64,000 nucleotides of DNA from NCBI RefSeq assembly GCF_001938565.1, contig NZ_MSYM01000013.1:807496-871495 (forward strand), written 5' to 3'. Below are positions 9,087 to 17,595 of the stretch, in pieces. This stretch comes from Rhodoferax antarcticus ANT.BR (GTDB lineage Bacteria; Pseudomonadota; Gammaproteobacteria; Burkholderiales; Burkholderiaceae_C). The position numbers and the translations under genes were made by a program. The notes beneath the pieces were generated by a model. That model was not told the DNA's origin. It made no database searches and worked only from the letters and a program-made list of their open reading frames with translations. The first letter of the stretch is position 1, and every line of letters starts with the position of its first letter.

Positions 9087-9362
9087 ATGCAAGCGCTGTG
9101 CATCTACGCCGGGCCCAGGGCGATCGCGCATCTGGCCCACCAGGGCCTGCAGTCGGCTGACATTGCGGCTATTCCCGCTGCGGCGGGCGGCCCCAAAGGG
9201 CTTATTTTGGGCCCGTAAAAAGACTCAAAAGCTCAGGGCAGCCCGGTGCGCTACCCACACTTTCAGCAAAGTGTGGTGCCGAGCTGGCTGGACAAACATT
9301 TGCGCTGGCGGCACCACGCCACGCCGTTTCTGGACAACCTGATCGTGCTGGCACCGAATCGG
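9087..9362 (+). pseudogene. Remnant of a patatin-like phospholipase gene
   Basis: Two fragments are left. The first, from ATG 9087, reads MQALCIYAGPRAIAHLAHQG and goes on to PAAAGGPKGLIL before a TAA at 9219-9221; this is the N-terminus of patatin-like proteins, where AAGGPKGL forms the oxyanion-hole Gly-rich motif. The second, from about 9249 in another frame, reads RYPHFQQSVVPSWLDKHLRW and FLDNLIVLAP, matching the C-terminal region of the same family. The middle, including the Ser nucleophile and the catalytic Asp, is deleted. The assignment rests on remembered family motifs. Confidence 0.7.
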
Positions 9363-9393
9363 GGATCGGCGTTGACGTGTTGCAGTGCTGCGC

Positions 9394-11115
9394 TTACTGC
9401 GCAGGCCCGGGCGTCTTCGCCTCATATGCCACGTAAATATTGCGCTGCAATGCTTTGGCGCGAAACAGCGCTTGGTCGCCGCGCTCCAGCATCGTGTCAA
9501 TGGTGTCGTCAGACGTTTGCAGGTAGCCGCCAATGCTGACGCTCATCGCAATCACCTCGCCGCTGTCAGCGGTGAGTTTGCGGCAGTTGGCAATGTCAGC
9601 ACGCAGGCGCTCACCCAAAGCGTCCAGATACAACTGGGTCGCGTTGGGCAGCATCACCAAAAATTCGTCGCCACCCCAGCGCGACACCGCGTCGTAAGGC
9701 CGTACCGCCTGTCTTATCAAACTTGCGATGGTTTTGATGGCTTGGTCACCTGTGGCATGACCAAAATGATCGTTGATATCCTTGAACTCATCCAAGTCCA
9801 ACCACAGGATGCCAAGGTGGTTTGCCTCGCGCATGGTGCGCTGCAGCTCAGACTCCAGCCGCTCCAGCATGCCCCGACGGTTGAGCAGTTCGGTCATCGG
9901 GTCAATTTTTGTCAGGCGTTCCAACGCGGCGGTTCGTTCCTGAACTTTGGCTTCCAGGTCGCGCCGGGATTCCATAACGGCTTGCGACATGCGGACAAAC
10001 CGCTGCATAAGTTGGTTCACCTCTCCGGTACCCAGCGTGTCCAGGGCGATTTGGGTGCTGCTCCCGGTTTCGACTTGCGCCATGGCCTGGTTCAGCCGGG
10101 CCAGGGGCATGACCACATCGCGGCTCAGTGCGATGTTGAACAGCGCCAGTAGCCCGAGCAGCGTCAGGGCATACAGCAGCACAAGCCCGGTAAATTCGCT
10201 CAGAGGCAGCAGCACATCCAGATCGAGCAAGGTGACTTCGTACCAGTCAATCTCTGGCAGATAGGTGACGCCCGCCAGATGCCGCTTACCGTCAACCTCT
10301 ACAAACGCGGTTGCCACCGTCTCTTCCTGACTTTCCAGTGATTTCATGGCGGCCAGCACGGCGGTTAGGTCTTCATCACGGTCTAGCAATAGCCGTAAGG
10401 TTTTTTTCTGCGACGTGGCTTTGCTGACCGTGCCGAAGTCGATGAGCTTCTGATTGCGGTGGATCTGGATGGCCCCGGCATGGTCGACAAACAGGCTGGT
10501 GACACCGGGCAGGTTTTCTTCTACCACGGTGTTGATGAAGTTCGTCAGATCCAGCCCGGTGCCAGTCATACCAAGAATTTCGTCGCCGTCGCGAATCAAG
10601 ACGTCGATCCATAGCTTGGTGATACCCAGGTCCAGATCGGGGTTGACGTTGATGTGGAGTTCGCGCTTTTGCCGAATCAAATCGAAGAACCAGGCATCTT
10701 TGGCGGCGTTGGGGTTGAGCACATAGCGCAGCTCTTTGCCAGCGTATTCGTTGCTGGCGTTGTTGTGAAAGTACGCACCGCTCTTGAGCAGCCCAGCAAA
10801 ATAACTTTTGTCGTGAAAATTCTGGCGATAACTCTCTAGCTCGTTGATGGCGTTCTGGGTTAGCGTCGGGTTGCTGGGTTGCTGCGCCCACTGCCGAATG
10901 ACTGACGAGTTGGCCAACTGGCGCGTTAGCGCTACCTCTCGCAAAATGGGCTGCAGCGTTCGGCTCTTGTCGTAGAGCACCTGCTTTTCAGCGTAGCGCA
11001 CTGCCCATTTTTCAACAATGCTTTCGGCCATGGAGCGCACCGCCAGCCACGACGGAACGGCTACGATGACAAAAAAGAGAGCAGTGGTTAAAAGAAATCG
11101 GGGGCGAAGATTCAT
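9394..11115 (-). CDS. Membrane diguanylate cyclase with periplasmic sensor
   Basis: 573 residues from ATG 11115. The longer frame to 11151 would need a TTG and adds 12 residues, so ATG MNLRPRFLLTTALF is preferred. TM1 (about 6-26) is followed by a periplasmic sensor of about 270 residues resembling Cache domains, TM2 (about 310-335), a HAMP-like linker, a short coiled coil (RRDLEAKVQERTAALERL) and a GGDEF domain with intact RWGGDEFLVML. c-di-GMP synthesis is expected, driven by an external small-molecule signal that cannot be named. Its 3' end converges on the patatin remnant. Confidence 0.93.
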   Translation of the reverse strand: MNLRPRFLLTTALFFVIVAVPSWLAVRSMAESIVEKWAVRYAEKQVLYDKSRTLQPILREVALTRQLANSSVIRQWAQQPSNPTLTQNAINELESYRQNFHDKSYFAGLLKSGAYFHNNASNEYAGKELRYVLNPNAAKDAWFFDLIRQKRELHINVNPDLDLGITKLWIDVLIRDGDEILGMTGTGLDLTNFINTVVEENLPGVTSLFVDHAGAIQIHRNQKLIDFGTVSKATSQKKTLRLLLDRDEDLTAVLAAMKSLESQEETVATAFVEVDGKRHLAGVTYLPEIDWYEVTLLDLDVLLPLSEFTGLVLLYALTLLGLLALFNIALSRDVVMPLARLNQAMAQVETGSSTQIALDTLGTGEVNQLMQRFVRMSQAVMESRRDLEAKVQERTAALERLTKIDPMTELLNRRGMLERLESELQRTMREANHLGILWLDLDEFKDINDHFGHATGDQAIKTIASLIRQAVRPYDAVSRWGGDEFLVMLPNATQLYLDALGERLRADIANCRKLTADSGEVIAMSVSIGGYLQTSDDTIDTMLERGDQALFRAKALQRNIYVAYEAKTPGPAQ

Positions 11116-11291
11116 GGCAGCTAACTGCAGCATTCTTGGTTGGTGTGGCAACGGCCATTATTAATGTAGTCGGGCTCAGCTCCAGCCTTATTTGGTTGAG
11201 AGTTGAGCAAAGTGGAGCAAGGCTTTGAATGAGGCTATTCTTATGCACTCAAAAAAAATTACCGTGATGACCACCTGCCTGCACTGCCCTC

Positions 11292-11471
11292 ATGACAACA
11301 CCTGTTCCGATCGACGATGCGGTGATCTTTAACGCCACCCGCGTTGCCATGCCTTTTACCGGCGCTGCGGGTTGTAGTTTGAAAGGTACCGCTGGCTGGA
11401 GCGCGTACACCTGCATGGCGCTGCCTGCGCTCACAGCTGCCTTGGTCAAGTGGCTGCTGCAGACAAACTAA
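11292..11471 (+). CDS. Possible small protein, 59 residues, unknown
   Basis: An ATG frame that reads MTTPVPIDDAVIFNATRVAM, then a Gly/Ala/Cys-rich middle and ends ALVKWLLQTN. It overlaps the GTG start of comEC by 22 nt in another frame. I do not recognise it. It has no strong Shine-Dalgarno sequence. Codon choice looks compatible with coding but the length gives weak statistical support; it could also be a leader for comEC or chance. Confidence 0.3.
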   Translation: MTTPVPIDDAVIFNATRVAMPFTGAAGCSLKGTAGWSAYTCMALPALTAALVKWLLQTN

Positions 11472-13936
11472 GGTCAGATCTGGCGCCTGCGCTGCTGGGC
11501 GTGTTGGCGGGCAGCGCCATGCAGGTGCAGCAGGCGGTGCTGTGGTCGGGCAGCGTTTATATGTTTTTTATGCTTCTAGCCCTTGTATCTCATAGGCTAA
11601 TAGCTATCTTTAGCAGAGTAAATAGACGCCTGCGCCATGGCTCAGTCAACGGTTCAGTCAACGGCTTTTCCTTCCTTCTGATCTTTGCACTGCTGGCCTT
11701 TGGTGCGAGTGGTTGGCGCGCCACGGCCTTTGTCAGCGGCGCACTGGACCCGGCGCTGGAGGGGCGCGACATTCAGGTGGCGGGTGTCGTTTCAGGCTTG
11801 CCGCAGCCGTTTGAGGGCGGCGTGCGCTTTCGCTTCGACGCCGCCTCTGCCACGCTGGATGGTCAGAGCGTGACCTTGCCCAAGCGGTTGGAATTGGCCT
11901 GGTATGCCGGTGGCTGGGGACGAGGTGATGACGTGGGCGCGTCGGCTAATGAGCGTCAACGCGCCCCGCAATCGGTACAAGCCGGTGAACGCTGGCAGAT
12001 GACGGTGCGCCTGAAGGCCCCGCATGGCAGCGTGAATCCGCACGGCTTTGACTACGAGTTGTGGCAGTGGGTGCAAGGCGTGCAGGCCACAGGCTATGTG
12101 CGTGCCTCACGGCATGACTTGGCACCGCAGCGGCTGCAAGCGACTTGGCTGCACCCAGTGGACAGCTTGCGCCAGCGTGTGCGCGAGCGCATTTTTGCCA
12201 GCGTGCCTGATCCGAACGCCGCCGGGGTGGTTGCCGCTCTGGTGACGGGTGACCAGCGTGCCATTGAGCGTGCTGACTGGAATGTTTTTCGCGCCACCGG
12301 CGTTGCTCATTTGATGAGCATCTCTGGCCTGCACATCACGATGTTCGCTTGGCTGGCGGCGGCGCTGGTGGGCGCTGGCTGGCGCCGTTCTGGGTGGTTG
12401 TGCCTGTGGTTGCCCGCGCCCAGTGCCGCGCTGATTGGCGGTGTCTTGCTGGCAGGTGGTTACGCGCTGTTCAGTGGTTGGGGCGTGCCAGCCCAGCGCA
12501 CCGTGCTGATGCTGGCCACGGTGGGCGCGCTGCGTCTGTCTGGCGTGCGCTGGCCGTGGCCACAGGTGTGGTTGCTGGCCTGTGCGGTGGTGGTGGCGGT
12601 GGACCCGTGGGCGCTGTTGCAGGCCGGGTTTTGGCTGAGCTTTGTCGCGGTTGGGGTGTTGTTTGCTTCTGATTCAGGAGCGTTTAGCCCAGACCACAAA
12701 GGGGTTGGAGGCCGATTTGTCTCCTTGTTGCGCGAACAATGGGTGATCACGCTGGCGCTGACGCCATTGGTGCTGCTGCTGTTTGGCCAGGTGTCGCTGG
12801 TGGGTTTGTTGGCCAACGCATTGGCTATTGCGTGGGTGACCTTGCTGGTGACGCCTTTGGCCATGTTGGGCGCGTTGCTGCCCGGTGTGTGGAGCGTCGC
12901 CGCCTGGGCTGTGCAACTCATGGTTGAGCTGTTGCAAGCGCTTGCGAACTGGCCCTGGGCGGTGCTGTGGCTGCCGCAGGCTCCGGTTTGGGCTGGGTTG
13001 GCAGGGGTGTTGGGTGGTGTGCTGCTGGCGATGCGTTTGCCCTGGAGCCTGCGTCTGGCGGGCTTGCCCCTGCTGCTACCGGTGCTGCTGTGGCAGGCAC
13101 CGCTGCCACCAGCGGGCCAGTTTGAACTGCTGGCGGCTGACGTGGGGCAGGGCAGCGCGGTGCTGGTGCGTACCCAGCGTCACGCGCTGTTGTTTGACGC
13201 AGGCCCGCGCTTCAGCAGTGACAGCGACGCCGGGCAACGGGTGTTGGTGCCGCTGCTGCGTGCCCTTAGCGTGCAACTTGACACGCTGGTGCTGAGCCAC
13301 CGCGACAGCGACCACACCGGCGGCGCAGCGGCAGTGCTGGCCCTGCAGCCGCAAGCACGACTGTTGGGCTCTTTGGAAGACGAGCATGCCTTGCTGGCGC
13401 TTCGCCCTCTAGAGCGCTGCGTGGTCGGGCAGCGCTGGCAGTGGGACGGGGTGGACTTTGAGATGCTGCACCCGCTGGCAGCTGACTACGGCGTGGTCAA
13501 TAAAACCAACGCCATGAGCTGTGTGCTGCGCATCTCCAGCGCGAAGCAATCGGCGTTGCTGGCAGGTGACATTGAGCGCGCGCAAGAGGCTGACCTGGTG
13601 CGGCGGCTCACGCTGGCCCAACCGCAGTCGCAGCCGCAGCCGCTGACCGGCTTGCAAGCGGATGTGTTGCTGGCCCCGCACCACGGCAGTCACTCGTCAA
13701 GCGGTGCGCTGTTTCTGGACGCGGTACAGCCGCGCCTGGTGCTAGTGCAAGCGGGTTACCGGAATCGGTTTGGGCATCCGCATGGCGCGGTGCTGGCGCG
13801 CTACGCCGCGCAGGGCGCCCAAGTGCTGGATACGCCCCACTGTGGTGCCATCACCTGGCAGTCTTGGCAAGCCGACACGCCGCGCTGCGAGCGCCAGGCG
13901 CAGCAGCGGTACTGGCGGCATCAGGTGCCACCGTAA
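11450..13936 (+). CDS. comEC: ComEC/Rec2 DNA uptake channel
   Basis: 828 residues. It has N-terminal hydrophobic segments, an OB-like extracellular domain, the Competence domain with LMSISGLHITMFAW and many transmembrane helices, and a C-terminal metallo-beta-lactamase-like domain (LAADVGQGSAVLV, LSHRDSDHTGG, LLAPHHGSHSSS). ComEC carries single-stranded DNA across the inner membrane in natural transformation. The chosen start is GTG at 11450; the next ATG (11519) would remove the first hydrophobic part. A copy of the dispersed repeat and a 12-nt tandem duplication sit in the variable segment between TM helices (residues about 40-72), which gives an unusual N-terminal insertion. Confidence 0.96.
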   Translation: MAAADKLRSDLAPALLGVLAGSAMQVQQAVLWSGSVYMFFMLLALVSHRLIAIFSRVNRRLRHGSVNGSVNGFSFLLIFALLAFGASGWRATAFVSGALDPALEGRDIQVAGVVSGLPQPFEGGVRFRFDAASATLDGQSVTLPKRLELAWYAGGWGRGDDVGASANERQRAPQSVQAGERWQMTVRLKAPHGSVNPHGFDYELWQWVQGVQATGYVRASRHDLAPQRLQATWLHPVDSLRQRVRERIFASVPDPNAAGVVAALVTGDQRAIERADWNVFRATGVAHLMSISGLHITMFAWLAAALVGAGWRRSGWLCLWLPAPSAALIGGVLLAGGYALFSGWGVPAQRTVLMLATVGALRLSGVRWPWPQVWLLACAVVVAVDPWALLQAGFWLSFVAVGVLFASDSGAFSPDHKGVGGRFVSLLREQWVITLALTPLVLLLFGQVSLVGLLANALAIAWVTLLVTPLAMLGALLPGVWSVAAWAVQLMVELLQALANWPWAVLWLPQAPVWAGLAGVLGGVLLAMRLPWSLRLAGLPLLLPVLLWQAPLPPAGQFELLAADVGQGSAVLVRTQRHALLFDAGPRFSSDSDAGQRVLVPLLRALSVQLDTLVLSHRDSDHTGGAAAVLALQPQARLLGSLEDEHALLALRPLERCVVGQRWQWDGVDFEMLHPLAADYGVVNKTNAMSCVLRISSAKQSALLAGDIERAQEADLVRRLTLAQPQSQPQPLTGLQADVLLAPHHGSHSSSGALFLDAVQPRLVLVQAGYRNRFGHPHGAVLARYAAQGAQVLDTPHCGAITWQSWQADTPRCERQAQQRYWRHQVPP
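11568..11612 (-). repeat. Dispersed repeat, copy 3 (inside comEC)
   Basis: CTTCTAGCCCTTGTATCT then AATAGCTATCTTTAG on the plus strand, a diverged copy. It is in frame and encodes MLLALVSHRLIAIFS, so here the repeat supplies part of a hydrophobic segment. Confidence 0.7.
11639..11662 (+). repeat. 12-nt tandem duplication in comEC
   Basis: GGCTCAGTCAAC followed by GGTTCAGTCAAC, encoding GSVNGSVN, directly downstream of dispersed repeat copy 3. Confidence 0.7.
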
Positions 13937-14133
13937 AAACGCTCGCGCCGTGCGGGATCTGAGCTACCGGCGTGCACGGGTATCTGACGCAGTTTCTCGA
14001 CGGTGTTAATGAACTGGGTGTCCACATCAGCGCCGGCTTCATGATGTCGACTCTTGCGCCAAGGTCTGTCGACTGGCTGGGCACCTTCGTGGGCTCATTT
14101 CATGGCAATAATGGGGCATAGGAGTTTTCCCCC

Positions 14134-15003
14134 ATGCCGACCCAAGAATTGAACCGCGAACTAGACGCTGCCCGTGATGCGGGGCCCGTCAAGGACATTG
14201 TGATTCCCCCCTGCCCGCAATTGCTGGTGCAGTTGCAAGACGAGTTGTCCCAGGCTGACCCCAACCCGCAGCAGGTGGCAGCCATTGCCGGCAGTGACGT
14301 GGCCATGGCTGCTGCGCTGATCAAAATTGCCAACAGCGCGCTCTACGCGCGGCGTGAGCCCGCGCGCTCAGTGGCGCAGGCGATTGCCATGCTGGGCGTC
14401 AAGCCCACCACGACCATCCTGACCAGCTTTTTGCTGCGCAACGCGATCCACATCGACCCAACGCTGATCGAGCATTTCTGGGAGTCTTCCACCCGCCGCT
14501 CGCTGGCGATGGCGCACATTGCCCAGCAGATGTATGGGGTTGACGTGGAGATGGCCAAGATCTGCGGTTTGTTTTTGCATGTGGGTATTGCGGTGATGCT
14601 GCAAGGCGTGCGCGGTTACAGCGGCACGCTGATCGAGGCCATGGCGCGGCGCGACCGCACCTTTGTGGAGACCGAAAACGCCGTTCACCGCACTGACCAT
14701 GCGGTGGTGGGCGCTATCGTGGCGAAAACCTGGCACTTGCCCGCCGCGGTGGTGCATGCTGTGCGCTTGCACCACGACTTTGCGGTGCTGCCTGACGCCA
14801 GCGTGCCGGAAGAGGTGCGCCAACTGGTGGCGATTGCAGCCATTGCCGACCATCTGGTAGCCCACCACGAGGGGGTGAAAGACCAGCGCGAGTGGTCGCA
14901 GTCTGGCCCGAAGTGCATGGCGTTTTTGCAAATCAGCGCCAACGAGGTTGACACCTGGGTGGACGAGCTGTACCCGGCGTTTGAAGCTGTGGTGGTGGTC
15001 TGA
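14134..15003 (+). CDS. Stand-alone HDOD domain protein
   Basis: 289 residues. HDOD features are IVIPPCPQLLVQLQDEL, VAAIAGSDVAMAAALIKIAN, AQAIAMLGVKPTTTIL, FWESSTRRSLAMAHIA and LFLHVGIAVML. AGGAG lies 9 nt before the ATG, which supports the start. No additional effector domain is present. It is the fourth HDOD gene within the first 15 kb, but is more diverged from the others. It lies 27 nt upstream of the MgtC/DUF4010 gene and may share its transcript. Function is likely signalling; target unknown. Confidence 0.9.
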   Translation: MPTQELNRELDAARDAGPVKDIVIPPCPQLLVQLQDELSQADPNPQQVAAIAGSDVAMAAALIKIANSALYARREPARSVAQAIAMLGVKPTTTILTSFLLRNAIHIDPTLIEHFWESSTRRSLAMAHIAQQMYGVDVEMAKICGLFLHVGIAVMLQGVRGYSGTLIEAMARRDRTFVETENAVHRTDHAVVGAIVAKTWHLPAAVVHAVRLHHDFAVLPDASVPEEVRQLVAIAAIADHLVAHHEGVKDQREWSQSGPKCMAFLQISANEVDTWVDELYPAFEAVVVV

Positions 15004-15030
15004 CCGGACTGCCCAGCCAGCGCTTTACCC

Positions 15031-16284
15031 ATGAACGACACCAACCTGGCCATCAGTTTTGCGGTTGCGATCGGCCTGGGCGCCTTGCTAGGCCTGGAGC
15101 GCGAGCGCACCAAAGGCGGTGACGGCGGCGCTGGCGTGCGCACTTTCGCGTTGATTTCATTGGCCGGTGCGCTGGCCGGTTATCTGGACAAATCGCTGGG
15201 CCTGAGTCTGTGGGCCTTGGTGATTTTTGTTCTGGTGGCCGTGCTGGTGATCAGTGAATATGTGATGACTGCCAAGCGTGGCGACACCGGCATCACCACC
15301 GAGGTGTCGGCGCTGCTGGCTTTTTTGCTGGGTCTGCTGTGCGCACATGGGCAGTTGCAGCTGGCCAGCGCGATTGCGGTGGTTATGGCGCTGCTGCTGG
15401 CGCTAAAAGAGTGGCTGCACCACCTGGCCACCCAGATCAACACCGCGGATGTCGAGGCGACCTTGAAATTTGCCATCGTGACCCTGATCATTTTGCCGCT
15501 GGTACCCAACGACAACTACGGCCCGCCACCGCTGGACGCGCTCAACCCCTACAAAATCTGGTTGATGGTGGTGCTGATCTCGGCGCTGAACTTTGCCAGC
15601 TACCTGGTCATCAAGGTGGTGGGCACCGAGCATGGCATTGGCCTGGTGGGAATTTTGGGTGGACTGGCGTCCAGCACCGCGGTGACGCTGGGCTTTTCGC
15701 GGCGCAGCAAGCAAGAGGGCGCCGAAGCTCCCGCGCTGGCACTGGGTATTTTGCTGGCCTGGACGGTGATGCTGGCGCGTGTGGCGATCATGACCGCGCT
15801 AATCAGCTGGGAGCTGGGGCAAAAATTGTTTCTGGTGCTGGGCATGCTGAGCGTGGTCAGCCTGGTGGCGGTGGCTTGGCTGTGGCGCATGAGCAAACAG
15901 CGCGCGCGCGGTGAAGTCAAGGCGGGCAGCAACCCGTTTGAGCTCAGCGAAGCCATCAAGTTTGGCCTGCTGTTTGGCCTGGTGGTGGTGCTGGCGCGGG
16001 CAGCTCAGGTGTACTTTGGCGATGCCGGTTTGTACCTGGCCTCGGCCATTGCCGGCTTGACCGATGTGGACGCCATCACCCTGGCCATGGCTGACCTGGC
16101 AAAGGTGGACCTGGCCAGCTTGCAACTGGGTGCACGCGCCGTGGTGATTGCGGTGCTGGCCAATACCCTGACCAAAGGCGCCATGGTTCTGGGCCTGGGC
16201 TCTTCAGAACTGCGCCGGGTGATGCTGCCGGTGACGCTTGGCTTGCTGGCCACCGGTGCGATTGGTTTGTGGTTATTGGTCTGA
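15031..16284 (+). CDS. MgtC/SapB and DUF4010 family membrane protein
   Basis: 417 residues, very hydrophobic. The N-terminal 150 residues resemble MgtC/SapB (IGLGALLGLERERTKGG, GVRTFALISLAGALAGYL, GITTEVSALLAFLLG) and the rest matches the DUF4010 region (VPNDNYGPPPLDALNPYKIW, GTEHGIGLVGILGGLASSTA). About 11 transmembrane helices are expected in the inner membrane. The family's biochemical role is unknown; MgtC itself is tied to magnesium stress and virulence. It directly follows the HDOD gene. A copy of the dispersed repeat lies just after its stop. Confidence 0.92.
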   Translation: MNDTNLAISFAVAIGLGALLGLERERTKGGDGGAGVRTFALISLAGALAGYLDKSLGLSLWALVIFVLVAVLVISEYVMTAKRGDTGITTEVSALLAFLLGLLCAHGQLQLASAIAVVMALLLALKEWLHHLATQINTADVEATLKFAIVTLIILPLVPNDNYGPPPLDALNPYKIWLMVVLISALNFASYLVIKVVGTEHGIGLVGILGGLASSTAVTLGFSRRSKQEGAEAPALALGILLAWTVMLARVAIMTALISWELGQKLFLVLGMLSVVSLVAVAWLWRMSKQRARGEVKAGSNPFELSEAIKFGLLFGLVVVLARAAQVYFGDAGLYLASAIAGLTDVDAITLAMADLAKVDLASLQLGARAVVIAVLANTLTKGAMVLGLGSSELRRVMLPVTLGLLATGAIGLWLLV

Positions 16285-16290
16285 TTTATA

Positions 16291-16346
16291 GAAGAAATCG
16301 GCCTCTAGCCCTTGATTGGTAAGCGCGAGCAGCTATTGAATTGATA
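16291..16346 (-). repeat. Dispersed repeat, copy 4 (intergenic)
   Basis: A nearly complete copy between the MgtC/DUF4010 gene and mltB, whose 3' ends converge. It reads AATCGGCCTCTAGCCCTTGA, a spacer, then AAGCGCGAGCAGCTATTGAA on the plus strand. Confidence 0.9.
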
Positions 16347-16351
16347 CTACC

Positions 16352-17578
16352 TCAGGGCCGGGTGGGTGACTCGGTGCCGCTCTGGCTGGCTGAATCGGCG
16401 GCCGTCGTCTGACCAACCGCCTGCCGCACCGCCTGGCCCAACTCGATCACTGCCAAAGCGTAGTAGCTGCTCCAGTTGTAACGGGTGATGACATAAAAGT
16501 TTTCGGTGCCCGCTACATAACTTGGCGGCGCGTCGCCGTTTTGTAGCCCGACCAGCGCAAGTTTGCTGGGGTGCAACAGGGCGGCACCTTCCAGAATGGC
16601 CCCTTTGCCCTGAAAACTCGCCACGCTGAAGGTCGGCAAGATGTCGGGTGCCAGCAGGGCGGGCAGGTCAAGCCGGGTGGCATCAAAGCTCACCGGGTAA
16701 TGCGTGGGCAAACCGGGCTGCCAGCCAAACGCTTTCAAGTAGTGGGCCACCGAGCCAATGGCGTCAGCCGGGCTGGTAAACAGGTCGATTTTGCCGTCGC
16801 CATCAAAGTCCACCGCGTACTTGTGCCAGCTGCTGGGCATGAACTGTGGCAAGCCCATGGCACCCGCGTAGCTTCCAAGCCAGGCGGTGGGGTCGGTACT
16901 CGCGCGCTGCATCATGCTCAGAAATTGCGCCAGTTCACCTTTGAAGTAGAGGCTGCGGTCGGCCGCGCGCGGGTGGCTGGCCGGAAAGTCAAACGCCAGC
17001 GTGACCAGCGCGTCCAGCACCCGGAAGGTGCCGAGTTGCTGGCCGTAAATGGTTTCCACCCCGATGACTCCGGCAATGATCTCGGCGGGTACACCGGTCT
17101 CGGCCTGCGCGCGCAGTAGCGTGGACTGGTTCGCCAGCCAGAAGGCCACCCCAGCCCGAATACGCCGGGGCTCCACAAAGCGGCTGCGGTACAACGCCCA
17201 GTTTTTGGCCACGCCAACGGCAGGCGGTGTCACCGCCTTGGCAATGGCCGGGATGTAGTTAGCCCGCGCCAGCGCTTGACGCACCCAGACTGGGTCGAGG
17301 TCGCGCGCCGCGGCCATCTCATCAGCAGCCTGCATGGCGTCCTGCCGCTGGGCGTAGCTTGGGCCGGGCAAAGGTGGACTCACGGGGGCGCTGGCTGCGG
17401 TCTTGACAGCCCTTTTAGATTTTGAATGATTTGTGGCTTCAGCCCTTATGGGTAAAGCGCTGATAGCTATCAAAAGAAGTGCAGCGCCGAGCCGCAGGCT
17501 AAAGGTGTGCGGAGCGGTCTGGGGGAATGCATGGGGGACGTTGTGCTGCATGGGTGGCATAAGTGGCATGGCTGGCAT
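16352..17578 (-). CDS. mltB: Lytic murein transglycosylase, MltB family
   Basis: Up to 408 residues. The SLT_2/MltB domain shows GVIGVETIYGQQLGTFRVLD with the catalytic Glu, GAMGLPQFMPSSW and DFDGDGKIDLFTSPADAIGS. It cleaves peptidoglycan glycan strands in the periplasm. The N-terminus has a signal-like segment, LRLGAALLLIAISALPIRAE, whose second half is encoded by a copy of the dispersed repeat. The start is uncertain: ATGs occur at codons 1, 4, 7 and 10. There is no lipobox Cys, so a soluble periplasmic form is expected. It begins 17 nt after the TgpA-like gene and is probably in that operon. Confidence 0.93.
   Translation of the reverse strand: MPAMPLMPPMQHNVPHAFPQTAPHTFSLRLGAALLLIAISALPIRAEATNHSKSKRAVKTAASAPVSPPLPGPSYAQRQDAMQAADEMAAARDLDPVWVRQALARANYIPAIAKAVTPPAVGVAKNWALYRSRFVEPRRIRAGVAFWLANQSTLLRAQAETGVPAEIIAGVIGVETIYGQQLGTFRVLDALVTLAFDFPASHPRAADRSLYFKGELAQFLSMMQRASTDPTAWLGSYAGAMGLPQFMPSSWHKYAVDFDGDGKIDLFTSPADAIGSVAHYLKAFGWQPGLPTHYPVSFDATRLDLPALLAPDILPTFSVASFQGKGAILEGAALLHPSKLALVGLQNGDAPPSYVAGTENFYVITRYNWSSYYALAVIELGQAVRQAVGQTTAADSASQSGTESPTRP
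17428..17475 (+). repeat. Dispersed repeat, copy 5 (signal peptide of mltB)
   Basis: The plus strand reads GTGGCTTCAGCCCTTATGGG then TAAAGCGCTGATAGCTATCA. Read on the minus (coding) strand it encodes LIAISALPIRAEATNHSK of MltB, so it is in the opposite sense to the gene compared with the tex copies. Confidence 0.8.
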
Positions 17579-17595
17579 GGTTGTGTCTATGGGTG

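Noticed and set aside
13937-14133. Short open frames in the comEC-HDOD gap, one plus (GTG 13972 to TAG 14121) and one minus
   Set aside because: Both strands are open for about 45-55 codons, there is no clear start or ribosome site, and I recognise no family. It may be a remnant but cannot be supported.
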